Below, piece after piece: positions 1-12,452 of a stretch of 64,000 nt of DNA (positions within the stretch are counted from its first letter, which is position 1; each line of letters begins with the position of its first letter). The notes under the pieces are model-generated. The model was not told where the DNA came from. It saw nothing but the letters and a program-made list of their open reading frames with translations, and did no database searches. The translations under genes and the position numbers were made by a program. The DNA lies in contig NW_006281117.1 in assembly GCF_000203795.2 (NCBI RefSeq), forward strand, positions 7,501-71,500, written 5' to 3'. Source of the DNA: Batrachochytrium dendrobatidis JAM81. Taxonomy: Eukaryota; Chytridiomycota; Chytridiomycetes; Rhizophydiales.

Positions 1-820
1 TCACTTTATACAATGCTATACGTTATACTGTATCGCATACTGCCGGTTTGATTGCTGTATTACCATCCTGTCATCAAAACTGTATCTAGTGTGTGTTGCT
101 GTAGTGATCATCTTTTTGTACGCATTATAATGTCCATGCTCCATTGTTGTTTGTGCTCCATTCACTGTTGATCTGTACACCATTGTATCCGCAATCATCG
201 TACCTCCATATCCATATACATATACTTACATATCGCTTGCATCGTCATCATGTACTGTGCCATTGAATTGCAGTGTGTTGTCCATGTGTGGGACGTGCGT
301 TTTGTACATGTTCAATTACGCTTGATCATTACAATTTTATTGCAATCATTTGTAGTCCCATCAGTAACACTCGGATTGTATCCATATTTCAACTGGTTGT
401 GTATACAACATGTATGCATGTTACTGTCCAATATCACAGTGATCCGACCACCATCATACAGTGTATCATGAGTGTATCATTACCCCACAATGCGTTGTTT
501 TTTTGCATGATTTTGTGTCGTATTTCAATACTATTCAACCGTTTATTTTGACCCTATACAACAGCCATTGTAACTCTGTATTGTTACCATATTGTTACCA
601 TATTGTAATGTGTATATACATGTCATCGAATCAACCAATGCAGTACTGTATAGGCATATGGCTGCATTTGCATCACCACCCAATATTCGTACAAAAAAAA
701 CCCGGCAATTGAGCCGTAATCCAATGCATACGTATGCTGATCACCACCATAATTGACCGCTGCATTAATATATCCGCATTCGGACACTCCAAACGTCATA
801 CTAACCACTCGTGTCTGATA
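1..820. other. AT-rich stretch without a gene
   Basis: I see no supportable gene. The open frames here are short and rich in Y/H/I/C, as chance frames in AT-rich DNA usually are. The sequence is dominated by short words such as TGTAT and CATTG and resembles the spacer around the repeat copies that follow. Confidence 0.6.
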
Positions 821-834
821 TTATCCGGACATTC

Positions 835-1800
835 GGACAGGATACCATGTCTGATATTCGGACAATATATCCAACTTTGTCAATATTGATGCTATCGTAT
901 TGATATATTGACCATTGTAATATATATACATGATATGTATACAGTCCAAACCACAGCGCAATAAGTCGTGTTTTGAGTGTATACCGACGTGTCCAATTCG
1001 GTCGACAGTCGTGACTATAACATGTTGTTAGTTTAGTTGACAACATGCCATGATGCATGTCCAATATATAGTATGTATATACATACATGTCCAGTATCAA
1101 TCGCATGCATGTAGTGTCATTATTCATCGAGATACACGCATTTCCAGTTTCATGTCAAATATTCGTGCTATGTGCAAGTTGTATTTTTTACATGTATCGC
1201 ATGTCAACACATGCATGCATTGTACATACCAATATCATGTGCATATACTGTAGCAGTTTCATGCAACTAGTGTCAGTATTGGTCAAGATATACGACATCA
1301 AACACGCCAAAACGTCATTTTCGGACTTTGGTCGACCCATTCCATGTCAGATATTGACCATAGTGTGTCAATGACATCATAATTCGATCCGCAACACATA
1401 ATTACATATATGTGGTGCATACCAAGTCATTTGGTCGACTTTTGTGGTCATAGTCGATATTAAAGTTTTTAGTTTGCAATTGGTTTGAAACGACGAGCTC
1501 TACTTGTTATTTTAATCTAGTATCGTGTCTATCAGTCAATCAACAATTTATCTTGTATGCAAATGCGTCAAAAATACATGTATTATATCGTTCTGATTCG
1601 ATATCAGTTGACATTGACACTGTACGACCACTACTGACCAAGTTATTAACATATTATCGACTAGCTCATACTGTCCCAGCATGTCGTCAAGAAAACCATC
1701 ATATATTACAGTGTTGTGCCAACAAACATGCATGGATTGCATTGAAACTGGACATGATACAATATCAAGTATATACATGTATTGTCATGGCATCAAACTG
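835..1800. repeat. Diverged copy 1 of a long dispersed direct repeat
   Basis: This is the most diverged of three related non-coding copies. Shared blocks include the text around 840-1030 (TCTGATATTCGGACAATAT, then GTGTATACAGTCCAAA near 945) and 1240-1320 (CTGTAGCAGTTTCATGCAAC, then GTATTGGTCAAGATAT), which recur near 4380-4560 and 3460-3530. No coding frame spans the copy. I infer a decayed dispersed repeat of unknown class. Confidence 0.55.
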
Positions 1801-1904
1801 ACATGATATCATGTATTGGTTGTGTAATAGACCATAATATATGCCAACAAAACGCTCCAAATCAGGCATGATTATAGTCGTAAATATATTATTGTGACTG
1901 TGTT

Positions 1905-2000
1905 GTTGGACAGTGACTGTCAGTAACTACCAATAACTACTAGTGACTATCAATAACTGTCAATGACCATCAATAACTATCAATAACTGTAAAAACGATC
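1905..2000. repeat. Short tandem array of ATCAATAACTG-like units
   Basis: Degenerate 11-12 bp units (TCAATAACTG, TCAATGACCA, CAATAACTAC) follow one another from about 1905 to 2000. They resemble in period, though not in sequence, the larger array at 2380-3040. Confidence 0.6.
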
Positions 2001-2379
2001 AAGGTTTGTAGCCTGACAGTGTACAATCGAGTTTATTAAATCGTGTAATTCTGGTCGTTATTCGACTTTACCCAACACTTGAACACTCGATTGTTGCATA
2101 CAGTTTGACAGTCGTCATACATGGCCATGTGTATGCTGTTGTATAACCAGAGACGCAGTAGTGTTGCCATGTGTTGGTTGAATCGACATACTCGACACAC
2201 ACCAGTCAATGCAGTTTTGTCCGAATCCCTATTTTTGTTGGCTGTAGTTTTGCACAAACTTGAAACAGTCATCGTAACAGTGTTACTGTCATTGTCATCA
2301 AGCTGTAGTATGTGTAACTGTAGTATTGGTTGAGCTATTGACCATGTATTCGAGTATGAACGACTGTAGTTTTTTACAA

Positions 2380-3040
2380 ACAATTGGTCAAACAACTAGT
2401 CAGAATACAGGTCAAACAACTAGTCAGAATGCAGGTTTGGACAATCGTCAAACAATCGTCAGAATACTGGTCAGAATGCAGACTAAACTAATCAAACAAC
2501 AGGTTGAAATGCAGGCTAAACTAGTCAAAATACACTCGTCAAACACTGGTCAAATACTAGTCAAAATACTCGTCAAATAGGATCAAATGCAGGTCAGAAT
2601 AACAGTCAAACAACTAGTCAGAATGCAGGTCTGGACAATCGTCAAACAACTGGTCAGAATGCAGGTTGAAATACTGGTTAAACTAATCAAACACTCGTCA
2701 AATACACTCGTCAAATACTCGTCAAAATACTCGTCAAATACAAGTCAGAATAACAGTCAAACAACTGGTCAGAATGCAGGTTTAAACAATCGTTAAACAA
2801 TCGTCAAATACTGGTCAGAATGCAGGTTGAAATGCAGGCTAAACTAATCAAACAACAGGTCAGAATGCAGGTCAAATACTAGTTAAAATACTTGTCAAAT
2901 ACTCGTCAAATACTCGTCAAAATAACAGTCTAAATACTAGTCAGACAACTGGTCAATATGTGGTTTAAACAATCGTCAAATACCGGTCAGAATACTAGTT
3001 TAAATATTCGTCAAATACACTCGTCAATTAAACTATACAA
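2380..3040. repeat. Minisatellite with about 12-bp GTCA(A/G)A units
   Basis: About 660 bp are built from degenerate units of 11-13 bp, each beginning GTCAAA or GTCAGA (GTCAGAATGCAG, GTCAAACAACTG, GTCAAATACTC). Larger blocks also recur, for example GTCAGAATGCAGGT followed by GGACAATCGTC. Because the units vary around a multiple of three, frames stay open for 60-85 codons and encode Q/N/T-rich strings. Nothing supports expression. The array lies between repeat copies 1 and 2. Confidence 0.85.
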
Positions 3041-3123
3041 TGCATTTGATATTCATACATTACACAATCAATCGTTAGTAAATATGCCAGTCATCGATAT
3101 GTATTGTAGTCAAATGAATGTAT

Positions 3124-4131
3124 CGGCCATTGTAACATGAATATATGATGTGTATACAGTCCAAACTACAGTGTAATATCATATGTTTTGAGTGTGTTTC
3201 AGTTGCGTCCAGTTTGACCGGCAGTCGTGATTATAACATGTTTCCAATTTGATTGACGATATGGCCTGATGCATGTCCAGTATATAGTATGCATGTATAC
3301 TCATGTTCAGTATCAATCGCATGCAACTAGTGTCACTATTGGTCAAAATATATCCAATCTTGGTATCATGTCAAATACTAGTGGTAAGTATAAATTGTAT
3401 ATTTTTTTGCAATTTCATGACAATACATGCATGCATCGTACATACCAATGCAATATCCATATACTGTAGCAGTTTCATGCAACTAGTGTCAGTATTGGTC
3501 AAGATATACGACATCAAACACGTCAAAACGACACTTTCGGACATGCACTTGATGGTCATGATACACATTGAATATTGCACCAATGACGACGTAATCATAT
3601 ACACAATACATGACTATATGTGTGCCATACATTGCAGTTGTCCTCGACATTGTACGACCACTGTAGACCGAGTTATTGACACGTCAAACATCGACTATAA
3701 TATCCAACCTACAAAACGTCAGCTATTTAATTACTGTGTTATCAAACATGCATGGATTGTATTGAAATTGTACATGATACAATACCAAGTATATACAAGT
3801 ATTGTCATGTCACCATATCAACACAGGCTTGTGTATTGGTTGTGAAATTGACCATTTAGTACGCGATTGTGATGATGCAAATGGTCCACTTTGAACATGT
3901 ATAACTTGATCAATACCAGTTATTTCCCAGCCATATTTAAACTGGTTGTGTATATGGTATATCACCATTGATTGAGCATGCATATGCACGGTTTGCAGAC
4001 ATTTATAATTCGTGTTGAATGTGTTGTATGTGACCATTTGAAACTCGACTAATTGTGGTGTATTTTGACATGTATATTGACTGATGTTTAGCGTCTGTTC
4101 ATGTGCCATTGATGCACTATTGACATGCCAT
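3124..4131. repeat. Direct repeat copy 2, carrying a 163-bp deletion
   Basis: This 1.0-kb block is nearly identical to 4444-5614. It lacks 163 bp present in that copy: at the junction near 3626 a single TTGCAG stands where the other copy has two, at 4956 and 5119. No open frame is conserved between the copies beyond what near-identity gives. Confidence 0.8.
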
Positions 4132-4443
4132 TGATGTGCCATTGATGTGATGTTGATTGAGTATGGTCGATGTAATACTATACACATTATAATCACGCAA
4201 TAACAGTCAGTATTCATGCATAAAAACATCAAATTCAATCATGAATTGGTTGCGTATTTCAGCTACTATGACGACATGAGTTTGATGGCATACCGTTCAG
4301 CAATGATATTGATTGTTTGGACATTGTTTCAGACATCCAGTCAAACACGTATGATCATGTTTGATATTTGGACAAGATGCCGCGTCTGATATTCGGACAA
4401 TATTGCATGTAGTTTTATCAATATTGATGCTATCGTATTCATG

Positions 4444-5614
4444 TATTGACCATTGTAATATGCATATATGATGTGTATACAGTCCAAACTACAGTGCAAT
4501 ATCGTGTGTTTTGAGTGTGTTCCAGTTGCATCCAATTCAGTCGGCAGTCGTGACTATAACATGTTTCCAATTTAGTTGACGATATGGCCTGATGCATGTC
4601 CAGTATATAGTATGCATGTATACTCATGTTCAGTGTCAATCGCATGCAACTAGTGTCACTATTGGTCAAAATATATCCAATTTTGGTATCATGTCAAACA
4701 CTAGTGGTAAGTATAAATTGTATATTTTTTTGTAATTTCATGACAATACATGCATGCATCATACATACCAATGCAATATCCATATACTGTAGCAGTTTCA
4801 TGCAACTAGTGTCAGTATTGGTCAAGATATTCGACATCAAACACGTCAAAACGACACCTTCGGACATGCATTTAGTGGTCATGATACACATTGATATATT
4901 GCACCAATGACGACATAATCATATACACAATACATGACTATATGTGTGCCATACATTGCAGGTCAATTGGTCAAGTTTTGCGACTATAATGCATGTTTTT
5001 GATTGCAAATTGACGACTGATTTGGATGATGTTTTGGATATCGTGTATAGTTTGACAGTTTGTGCGTTCTATACATGCCAGTATATCAAACATATTGTAG
5101 TTTGTCGTCCCGAGTTGATTGCAGTTGTCCTCGACATTGTACGACCATTGTAGACCGAGTTATTGACACGCCAAACATCGACTATAATATCCAACCTACA
5201 AAACGTCAGCTATTTAATTACTGTGTTATCAAACATGCATGGATTGTATTGAAATTGTACATGATACAATACCAAGTATATACAAGTATTGTCATGTCAC
5301 CATATCAACACAGGCTTGTGTATTGGTTGTGAAATTGACCATTTAGTACGCGATTGTGATGATGCAAATGGTCCACTTTGAACGCATATAACTTGATCAA
5401 TAGCAGTTATTTCCCAGCCATATTTAAACTGATTGTGTATATGGTATATCACCATTGATTGAGCATGCATATGCACGGTTTGCAGACATTTATAATTCGT
5501 GTTGAATGTGTTGTATGTGACCATTTGAAACTCGACTAATTGTGGTGTATTTTGACATGTATATTGACTGATGTTTAGCGTCTGTTCATGTGTCATTGAT
5601 GCACCATTGACATG
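4444..5614. repeat. Direct repeat copy 3, longer form
   Basis: Nearly identical to 3124-4131 but retaining 163 bp between the two TTGCAG words at 4956-4961 and 5119-5124. The stretch just upstream (about 4370-4444) matches copy 1 near 840-900, so this copy links the other two. No gene is supported. Confidence 0.8.
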
Positions 5615-5825
5615 CTGTATTGTCCAACATTATGTGGTGATGTTGCAATCAACAAATTGGTGCAACACTGAATGTATGTGGTGATTGTCGAGTATCGAGT
5701 TCATCTAGTTGTTTCTTGGTGTTTTCAATATCTATAAGCATCTTGTTCATAATTCCAAGGTATGTGTGTCAATGGTCTTGTTGCTCATAATGTGTATTTG
5801 CTACTAGGTTATCAACTGTTGGTAG

Positions 5826-6151
5826 TGTTGCTCGTGGACATATGACGACATATTGATGTTGTATATAGTTTGGAGGAATATCACAAAAGTCAAAGATAAG
5901 CGTGAAAAAATGAACCAATATGTTGATTGTGTTGTTTAATAGAGTAAAAGGTTGACCCTTTTATAAAAATAATATGACAGTTATGCGTATCCGTGATTTA
6001 AACAACATAACTGATAAAGTCCGTTGTTACCCTATAGTTATTGCATAAAAGGTGGCGATAGTCATTGCATCAAACAGTTATGCGTTGCGTATGGATTTTG
6101 ATTCGTTTTATATTAATTGCCTAATATGTCTCACATTACCAATGTCCAACA
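5826..6151. mobile_element. Solo LTR, second LTR family (copy A)
   Basis: A 326-bp segment opens TGTTG and closes CAACA, the usual LTR termini. It is related over its length to 46786-47100 (shared GGAGGAATATCACAAAAGT and TGCGTATCCGTGA). Its inner part (GATAGTCATTGCATCAAAC, TTGCGTATGG) resembles the LTR of the intact copia element at 11919-17544, so it probably comes from a sister copia family. I see no 5-bp target duplication (GGTAG before, TTTTC after) and no internal coding region. Confidence 0.65.
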
Positions 6152-6312
6152 TTTTCAGGTACAACTACTTGATCAGTTGTAGTTATGGTTTCCTTCTGCG
6201 AATAAATGTGCCACTTGAACCTGAAGTACTTGGTTGTTCAGGCAATCTAACACTATGCACCAAATTCATCATCAATATCAATCCACACATCCACACATCA
6301 ATATCAAACAAC

Positions 6313-7747
6313 TTACTGTGATGATGGCCAGAGCACTCGATAACCGTTTGAAATAGTAGGATATTTGCTAGTCGCGACTTCGCATCCACATCCAGCACCA
6401 AACCCAATGCGTTTATGTGCTCGATCAAATGTCAATCCAAGTTGGGCCATAAATGGTATACCAAGAATTGCATTGTCATTTGGACCAGCTTTTATAGCAA
6501 ATCTAACTATAATCCAACATGTACATTAGTCAGGTTAATCAAACAACACATATTGCATACAATTGTCAAATATTTACAATTTTTAGAATCAACTCTCTGT
6601 ATATAATCTTTGGGACCCAATTTGATTGTTACAACGGAGTTGAGATTGGCATCAGTTACGGGGTTTTGAGCAAACATTGTAATTGAAAGCGTTGGCAGCT
6701 TGCCCCAATCGATATCAAAACCGGATTCAAGCATTGCGTAGTTTTGCGAAAATATTTTTTTAACCATTACTTTTCCGAGTTTGTCACTAAATATATTAAT
6801 GTTGACAGTGATTGCACCACTATCAAGAATAGCATTGATCAACGTAGCCACGACTACTTCAGGAAAACGCATATGTAAAAAGCATGTTTCCACACTCGAG
6901 TACAAAGTACGTCCATTTTCCACCTTTTTTTGGAATTCCTCGGGCAGATTCACTTTTTCGTCATTGACTAGTATGCTCTTGATGTTGATGGCAAAGTGAT
7001 TGTCTGATGGTGATTGTACCCATGCAATACTTGTTCCATCTGTCCCGCATTTTGCAGTTACGTCCGTGTTTCCTATATTGATGAAGCTATTTGAAGTCAT
7101 TTCATACGGACATAGTTGAAGACCAATCTCGTTATTGGGAATGACACCACTGGTGTACAAAACATCCATTGCAGTGGTTTGTGGATGATGATTTGATAAC
7201 GAGGTATAGGCAAACCCAAATATTCCATCAAGATTTGGATTGATACCAACTAGATCTGGTGATTGTTTTTGAACTGATATTACTGGTAAATTGATGTCAG
7301 TTATACTAGTACCCGGAATCGTCACAGCTGCATTGGAACTAAACCCATTATACTCATCGCCTTTGTAATCTATAGTAACGGGTTCCCCACTTGGAGTGTG
7401 TTGCGGAGTCAAACCTACATCTCTGCTTGAACTAGGAAGTGGTACGATTGTATCAGACATTGTTGAATCGACTTGCAAACTCAACTATTTTAAACAAGTG
7501 TGAGATTGATTCAACGTGGTGCAAATTGATATCAAACTACAATCCATGACATGATACATACATCAACTCCATGAACATTGACTTTAATTGTATAGCATTT
7601 TGTGATATCACCACCCAATTCAACGGGTGATCGTTTTGACAGCCTATTGTTTGATTGACTGTCAATTCCAACTGGTGGATGTAATGCAAGTCAAACTGCA
7701 GCAACCGCTTGTAACGCAAGTAGAACGCATTCTAGAGTAATCAACAT
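6313..7747 (-). pseudogene. Pepsin-like aspartyl protease homologue (family A1), three exons, stop at codon 19
   Basis: I read three exons on the minus strand: 7562-7747 (signal peptide and propeptide ending near a Lys-Arg), 6578-7484 (most of the fold) and 6313-6506 (C-terminal ILGIPFMAQLGLTFDRA block, then IGFGAGCGCE). The introns are 77 and 71 nt with GT-AG ends, and the frame closes exactly (429 codons with the stop). The fold is recognisable from YKGDEYNGF near the N-lobe flap and GIFGFAYTSLS. Both catalytic motifs are altered: the first reads VDSTMSD instead of VDTGSSD, and the second, near residues 255-262, reads TLYSSVET where a DSG/DTG is expected, so its Asp is missing. Codon 19 is TGA (7691-7693), where both sister copies have CGA. 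Secretion and proteolysis are therefore unlikely. A nearby LDSG (residues about 282-285) is not at the expected position. Sure of the family, less sure of the exon borders. Confidence 0.85.
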
Positions 7748-7756
7748 TGTATCGAG

Positions 7757-8120
7757 TAGTGTAATGAAAATGGGTTGAATCTGATACATGACTGCCGTTT
7801 TATAATGACGGTAACTTCAAGGGTGACAATCGACACTTTCCAAATGGGTATTTATAAAACACAAATGCACCATGCAGGGTGGGCAAAGCCAAAAACACAC
7901 CGTAGGGTGGATCGATAACAAGCATCGTTGTTGGTGTAAAATCAACCTCGGTATTATGCTGCGTTGATATTTCCAATTGTGGTCATGTATTCAGCAATCA
8001 GGTAATGTCAGATTGTCACCCTGATTATGGATGTTTATCATCACATCTACAATCCATCACTACAGCATATACTGTCACTGTATACCAAATACTTGACTGA
8101 TTGTTCAATTGGTCATGTAT
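7757..8120 (-). promoter_or_regulatory. Duplicated upstream region of the aspartyl-protease-like genes
   Basis: This stretch recurs upstream of the orphan exon (29230-29540) and, inverted, upstream of the third copy (about 63400-63700). Shared words include TGGTGTA(A/T)AAT(C/T)AACCTCGGTA, GCCGTTTTATAATGACGG and a CACCxTGxAGGGTG motif. In the third copy CTGCCGT and ACGGCAG form a 7-bp inverted repeat around nine bases; the repeat is imperfect here. Conservation across copies could reflect regulation or simply recent duplication. Confidence 0.5.
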
Positions 8121-9679
8121 TTGATTTGTCCGAGTGACTCAAACCATGTCAAAATGGTTGTTGAAATATAAATATATATCATCCAAAGTTGATTCAGATT
8201 GTCGCTAGCTGTAATCTGTTGATCTGTCAATGTGTGACCATGTGTCAATGCACACAGTAAACTTGAAACCAACTTGCATAGTTGTCAATGTTCAAATCAA
8301 AGCCGTAAAGTTTCATTCTATTTATCATCGTTCATCGTTCATGGCTCACGGATAGCTGATCAATAAATCACATTCGACATGATTGACATGATTGTTTTGT
8401 TGGACATATTTCAGTAGATTTGTTTAGTTACGATTTCAATCAATTCAACAGCTTTGGAAATAACAGTGGTAGCGTTGTAAATGGTTTTAATAGCAACAAT
8501 TCATATTGATTTTGCAAGATTCATATTTTTGATGTAGAAAATCATGGTTTGTAACAACTATTTGTTGTGTATACATCATAAACTATCAACCATTTGGTCA
8601 TGCATCAACACCAATGTACAGTGTGACATGGTATGTTGAATAGATTCAATGTTGATTCAATGTTGATTCAATATTCCCAATACTATAAACAACATATGGA
8701 CACCAAATAATACCAGTTTTTCGACCGATATTCACAACTAAATTAGTCAGACTATTTATCCAAGATGTGCAACTCAGACCAAACATCATGTGTACAATGG
8801 TGGATGGTTTGCATGTTTGAATAATGGACAACGTTCAGTTCTAGACTAATACCCAATGTAAATCATCAAGTGATGGCAGGGTTTTCAACGGATAGTTTCG
8901 ATTACATTTTGACCAATAGCAAGTGTTGATCGGAGATGATCATCAATCAACAACCATGGACAAAACTCGTTCAACTATATAGTGGACGAGTGTAACATTG
9001 CATGATTGTCTACTTATCAGTGATATGTATATCAATGACATGAACAAACAAATGTATGATATCATTAGTACAGGTTTTGATCAAAGTTTTGAAAACCAAC
9101 TTCAAGTCTTTGCGCCAGGTTGTCATAATCTTGAATGACTGATGACTGTCAGTGCAATATTCCTACTCAATACGTTTATGAACACGGTAGTTTCAGTAAA
9201 TCATTGCATGATTGGTTACTTTGACATGTTGGATTTACATGGTACTCAATGGTATAATTGATAGGTCAATTGGCAATTGTTTCGTGTTTTTAGTCATTTA
9301 TTTGCCTGCAATAAAAGCGGCATGATCTCATATACCAGGAGTTTGACAAAAATACAAGACTCATTGTCATGACACTATTTCAAGAGCAGTCATTGCACAT
9401 TGGTGTTCACCAGACAAACAAACCATCGAGTATAGCGTATTTTTCAATTTTCAGTTTTTGGCATTCAGGTTTGGGTTTTGATTGATCGTTGAACCAAGAC
9501 TAAATCATCATTGGTCGTTACAGCTGGCCAAACAAGCTTACTCGATAAATATTACAAATCATATAACCCAAATCATCAAAATCACTCCAAACTGCTGACA
9601 AGTCATTGACAAGTCACCGCCAAGTCACTGCCAAGTTGGTTGTTGCTAATTCATCAGTGTTGGCAGCTACAATAATCAA
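8120..9679. other. AT-rich stretch without a gene
   Basis: I find no gene. The only structure I noticed is three tandem copies of GATTCAATGTT(GA) near 8646-8672. Open frames are short and of chance-like composition. Confidence 0.55.
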
Positions 9680-10290
9680 TCAATATATGTTTTGAAAATT
9701 GTTTTGAAAATCGATTCGCACAATCTGCACAACTTTTGGACGAGTCATGATCCAAGATACTGTCGCTGTTGGTTTTGATGTTATAACCAATTCAATGCCA
9801 CATCCAAATGTTTTCAAAATCATCCAAAAACTATTGTGTTGACAAGCATGTGTATTGGCATTGATTCCATTGTAAAAATAGTCGTATAGTTTCGAGTGAT
9901 TGCTCGCGAGGTCAACAATATCACCACATTCACGAAACGGAACTTTTACAAAGCTACAAATCATATACTGCATGCGTGTCGTTGGCATCGAGTCTGTGAT
10001 TGTTGAACAGTGTTATGGTCTTGATTGTAGTCAATCCACCAAATCCAAAATGTGTTGGGTTTGAAAATACTATATATTTTCAAAATCATTGATCTGACAA
10101 TTAGGTCGCATCTTGTTGAATCCCAGCCTGAATATTTGACACCAGCTGTTGCGATTGCATCCAATAAACCAGCATTGATGCTTGTATCATGAATACCCTG
10201 AATATCAGTCATGGCATTATCCATGCATATATATAGTATGTTTGGTGGCAATTTGTTTCCAAATGCAATTTTGGATTTGACATTGTCATG
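9680..10290 (-). pseudogene. Decayed CRN relic, matching the middle of the CRN at 44457-46277
   Basis: Two overlapping minus-strand frames align with residues about 285-470 of the 606-aa CRN protein at 44457-46277. Matches include the helix before the winged-helix region, ICWTDYNEGPN (here WIWWIDYNQDHN), MENIICSFVGEALF (MQYMICSFVKVPF) and the nuclease-like ELYEYFYDGTDADI (KLYDYFYNGINANT). A frameshift joins the frames near 9990. The header, the first NTPase part and the C-terminus are missing. Key nuclease positions are changed (DAD to NAN). This is a relic, not a working gene. Confidence 0.8.
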
Positions 10291-11918
10291 CAGTCAAACC
10301 ATGTTTTTTTGTAAAACATCGATAAGGGATTGGTAAACATGCGGATCTCAACCACAAATCGTTCAAAAGTTACAAATACAAGTCATCAAAAAGCGTATAT
10401 CGTTGTCATCAGACAATTTACCATCACACTGCACGACACTTGTACAAAGTTTGTTGGACAAAACTTGGTTGATATCTAGGATACGGTTGAAACTGACAAG
10501 CATGTGTGTTCATATTGTCACCAGTGTTGTATTTGATATTCAATCAGTGTGTATTACACTGTCTGACCGATACTAACCACACTACACTAAATAATCAAAT
10601 GCCAAACAATCTGTAAACAGAGCAAGACACCACTCTAATTCATTATTTGCCACAAACTACCGACTGATCAAATGTCGTTGAGATATATAACACACTATCA
10701 AGACGTGTAATATGTCGAGTTGCAACAACACTAAATACATAATAAATGCATAAATGTCCATTTTTAATGGTCTTGGTTGTTGTATAATGGCTTGAGCAAC
10801 TTTTTAAACAGCGAAATTGATGTTCAACATCGTTGCGCAAGCCATTTCAACACAAACGCATTTCCAAGCCAACCCATATTAATAACTGTATCAGTTGTAT
10901 CAGTTGTAAACCATACTGTAAAATGATGCTATGTTTGGCATGTATTTGACATGTACATGTTGTACATTTTCAATTGCCATTTCATGTATTGGATTATCAG
11001 CATAATAAGCGCAGTATTTCAGTCATTCAGATTCCTTGTTTTGGGAATGATCATTTATGTATCATTTTCACTGAAATGATAATCAGTGTGTCACTGTGTA
11101 TTACTGTTTGAACCAAAGTCAATACTGCAAGCACTCGAGTGCTACTCCAATCAACTGAGTTGAACTGACATTGGTATTGATATCAGCAAGAAATCCAACT
11201 GATTTCCAAATTGAACGAGTTGATTCCAAAATATTGTTATCCACAAACATAAATGTCAATTGCAACACTTTTATCAAATCTATTGGATATCAAATCCAGT
11301 AACCCATTGTAACAAGCCCTGAATTATGTCTCGGAACAATGCAGCCATGACAAAATACAACACTTTGCCAGGTTTGCTGTATACAACAACATATATTTGG
11401 AGCAGAGTTTGAACAAATAGTTGCGCAGTTATTTGAAGTGTGTGTGTTTCTAGTATCATAACCAAAATGTGTGTTATTCCATCATCAATACTTTGCTCAC
11501 AATACACTAACACTATTACCACACAATCAGTTGTCAATGACCATGAGTAGTATATGTAGTGCACTGGATGATACCACTTGTTTTAAGCAAGACTGCTAAA
11601 ATATTCAAAAGTTGACGACATACTTTGATACATTCGTCCATGATGATTGTGATTGATATTGAACGCATTTGGTTTGTGGTTGCAATGTGAGTTCTGGTTT
11701 TAGAACTAATCAGAATCGGATTGTCTGGATTGTCTGGAATTGTTGTTGTGCTAGATTGGTGTTTTCACCTATAATCACTGCTAAATCTGATTCAAAGTTG
11801 TCAGGTGTGATATCCTGACAAATGCCGACATTATCAAAATGCTTACCGTATACAAGTTGATTAAAGTTGCAAGTTGTCTGCCAAACTCATACTTGATGCT
11901 TCAATCGGACACGATTAG
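10291..11918. other. AT-rich stretch without a gene
   Basis: I see no supportable gene, RNA gene or ordered repeat. The frames at 10643-10840 and 11280-11564 lack recognisable motifs or similarity to other parts of the window. The right edge is the ATTAG target site of the copia insertion. Confidence 0.5.
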
Positions 11919-12452
11919 TGTCAGAATATTTAGAGCTTCGTGATTTGTTTTAATGATGGAATAGTATAAAGTATAAAGTAGAATATAATCTGTAACTGTT
12001 AGTAGTTATCAGAAGAGAACAAATCAGAAGTGTAAGAGGAAGTTGCACTTTAAATCAAGATCAGCAAACTTAGTCTTTTCAAGAGTAGTGAAAAGATGTA
12101 ATAAAGTAGTTAGGAAGATGAAATAGTTTGAAGAGTTGTTTATTGATAAAAGTAAGCATTCTAGCTTTTATAGTAAAATAAGAAGTAGTTAAGGGAGAGA
12201 GTGGAGATATAAGATCTTCACTCTAAGCTTCGCCGTTGAGGGTCCTAAGCTTCCCAGTTCTTGTATAAAGGGAACGATAGTCATTGCCTTAAATAAGTTT
12301 CACCTTGCGTATAGCTTATTTGTTATACAATGCTTGTTAGTTTATGCAGCATCCATACCATCCATTGTTTGGGATTTTAAGTTGGTGCTTTTTTATAGAA
12401 TTAGCTTTGCCATAGGTTACCGCTTAAGAGTATCCGTCTGGATATTCCAACA
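11919..12452 (-). repeat. 3' LTR of the copia element
   Basis: 534 bp, matching 17011-17544 along its whole length. The last 12 codons of the polyprotein, including the TAA at 12417-12419, lie inside this LTR. Confidence 0.95.

Noticed and set aside
250..1374. Overlapping frames of 60-110 codons in the first 1.4 kb
   Set aside because: All six frames give similar lengths with Y/H/I/C-rich composition and no motifs. They are chance frames in AT-rich repeat DNA.
2326..2796. Q/N/T-rich frames that could be a prion-like protein
   Set aside because: They follow directly from the 12-bp tandem units and stop when the unit phase changes; no start context or conserved ends.
2380..3040. Possible CRISPR array
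   Set aside because: The units are 11-13 bp, degenerate and contiguous without unique spacers; the genome is eukaryotic and no cas genes are present.
6578..7484. LDSG in exon 2 as the second catalytic Asp of the protease
   Set aside because: It lies about 25 residues after the segment (TLYSSVET followed by CFLHMRFPEVVV) that aligns with the true motif and its following helix, so it is at the wrong place.
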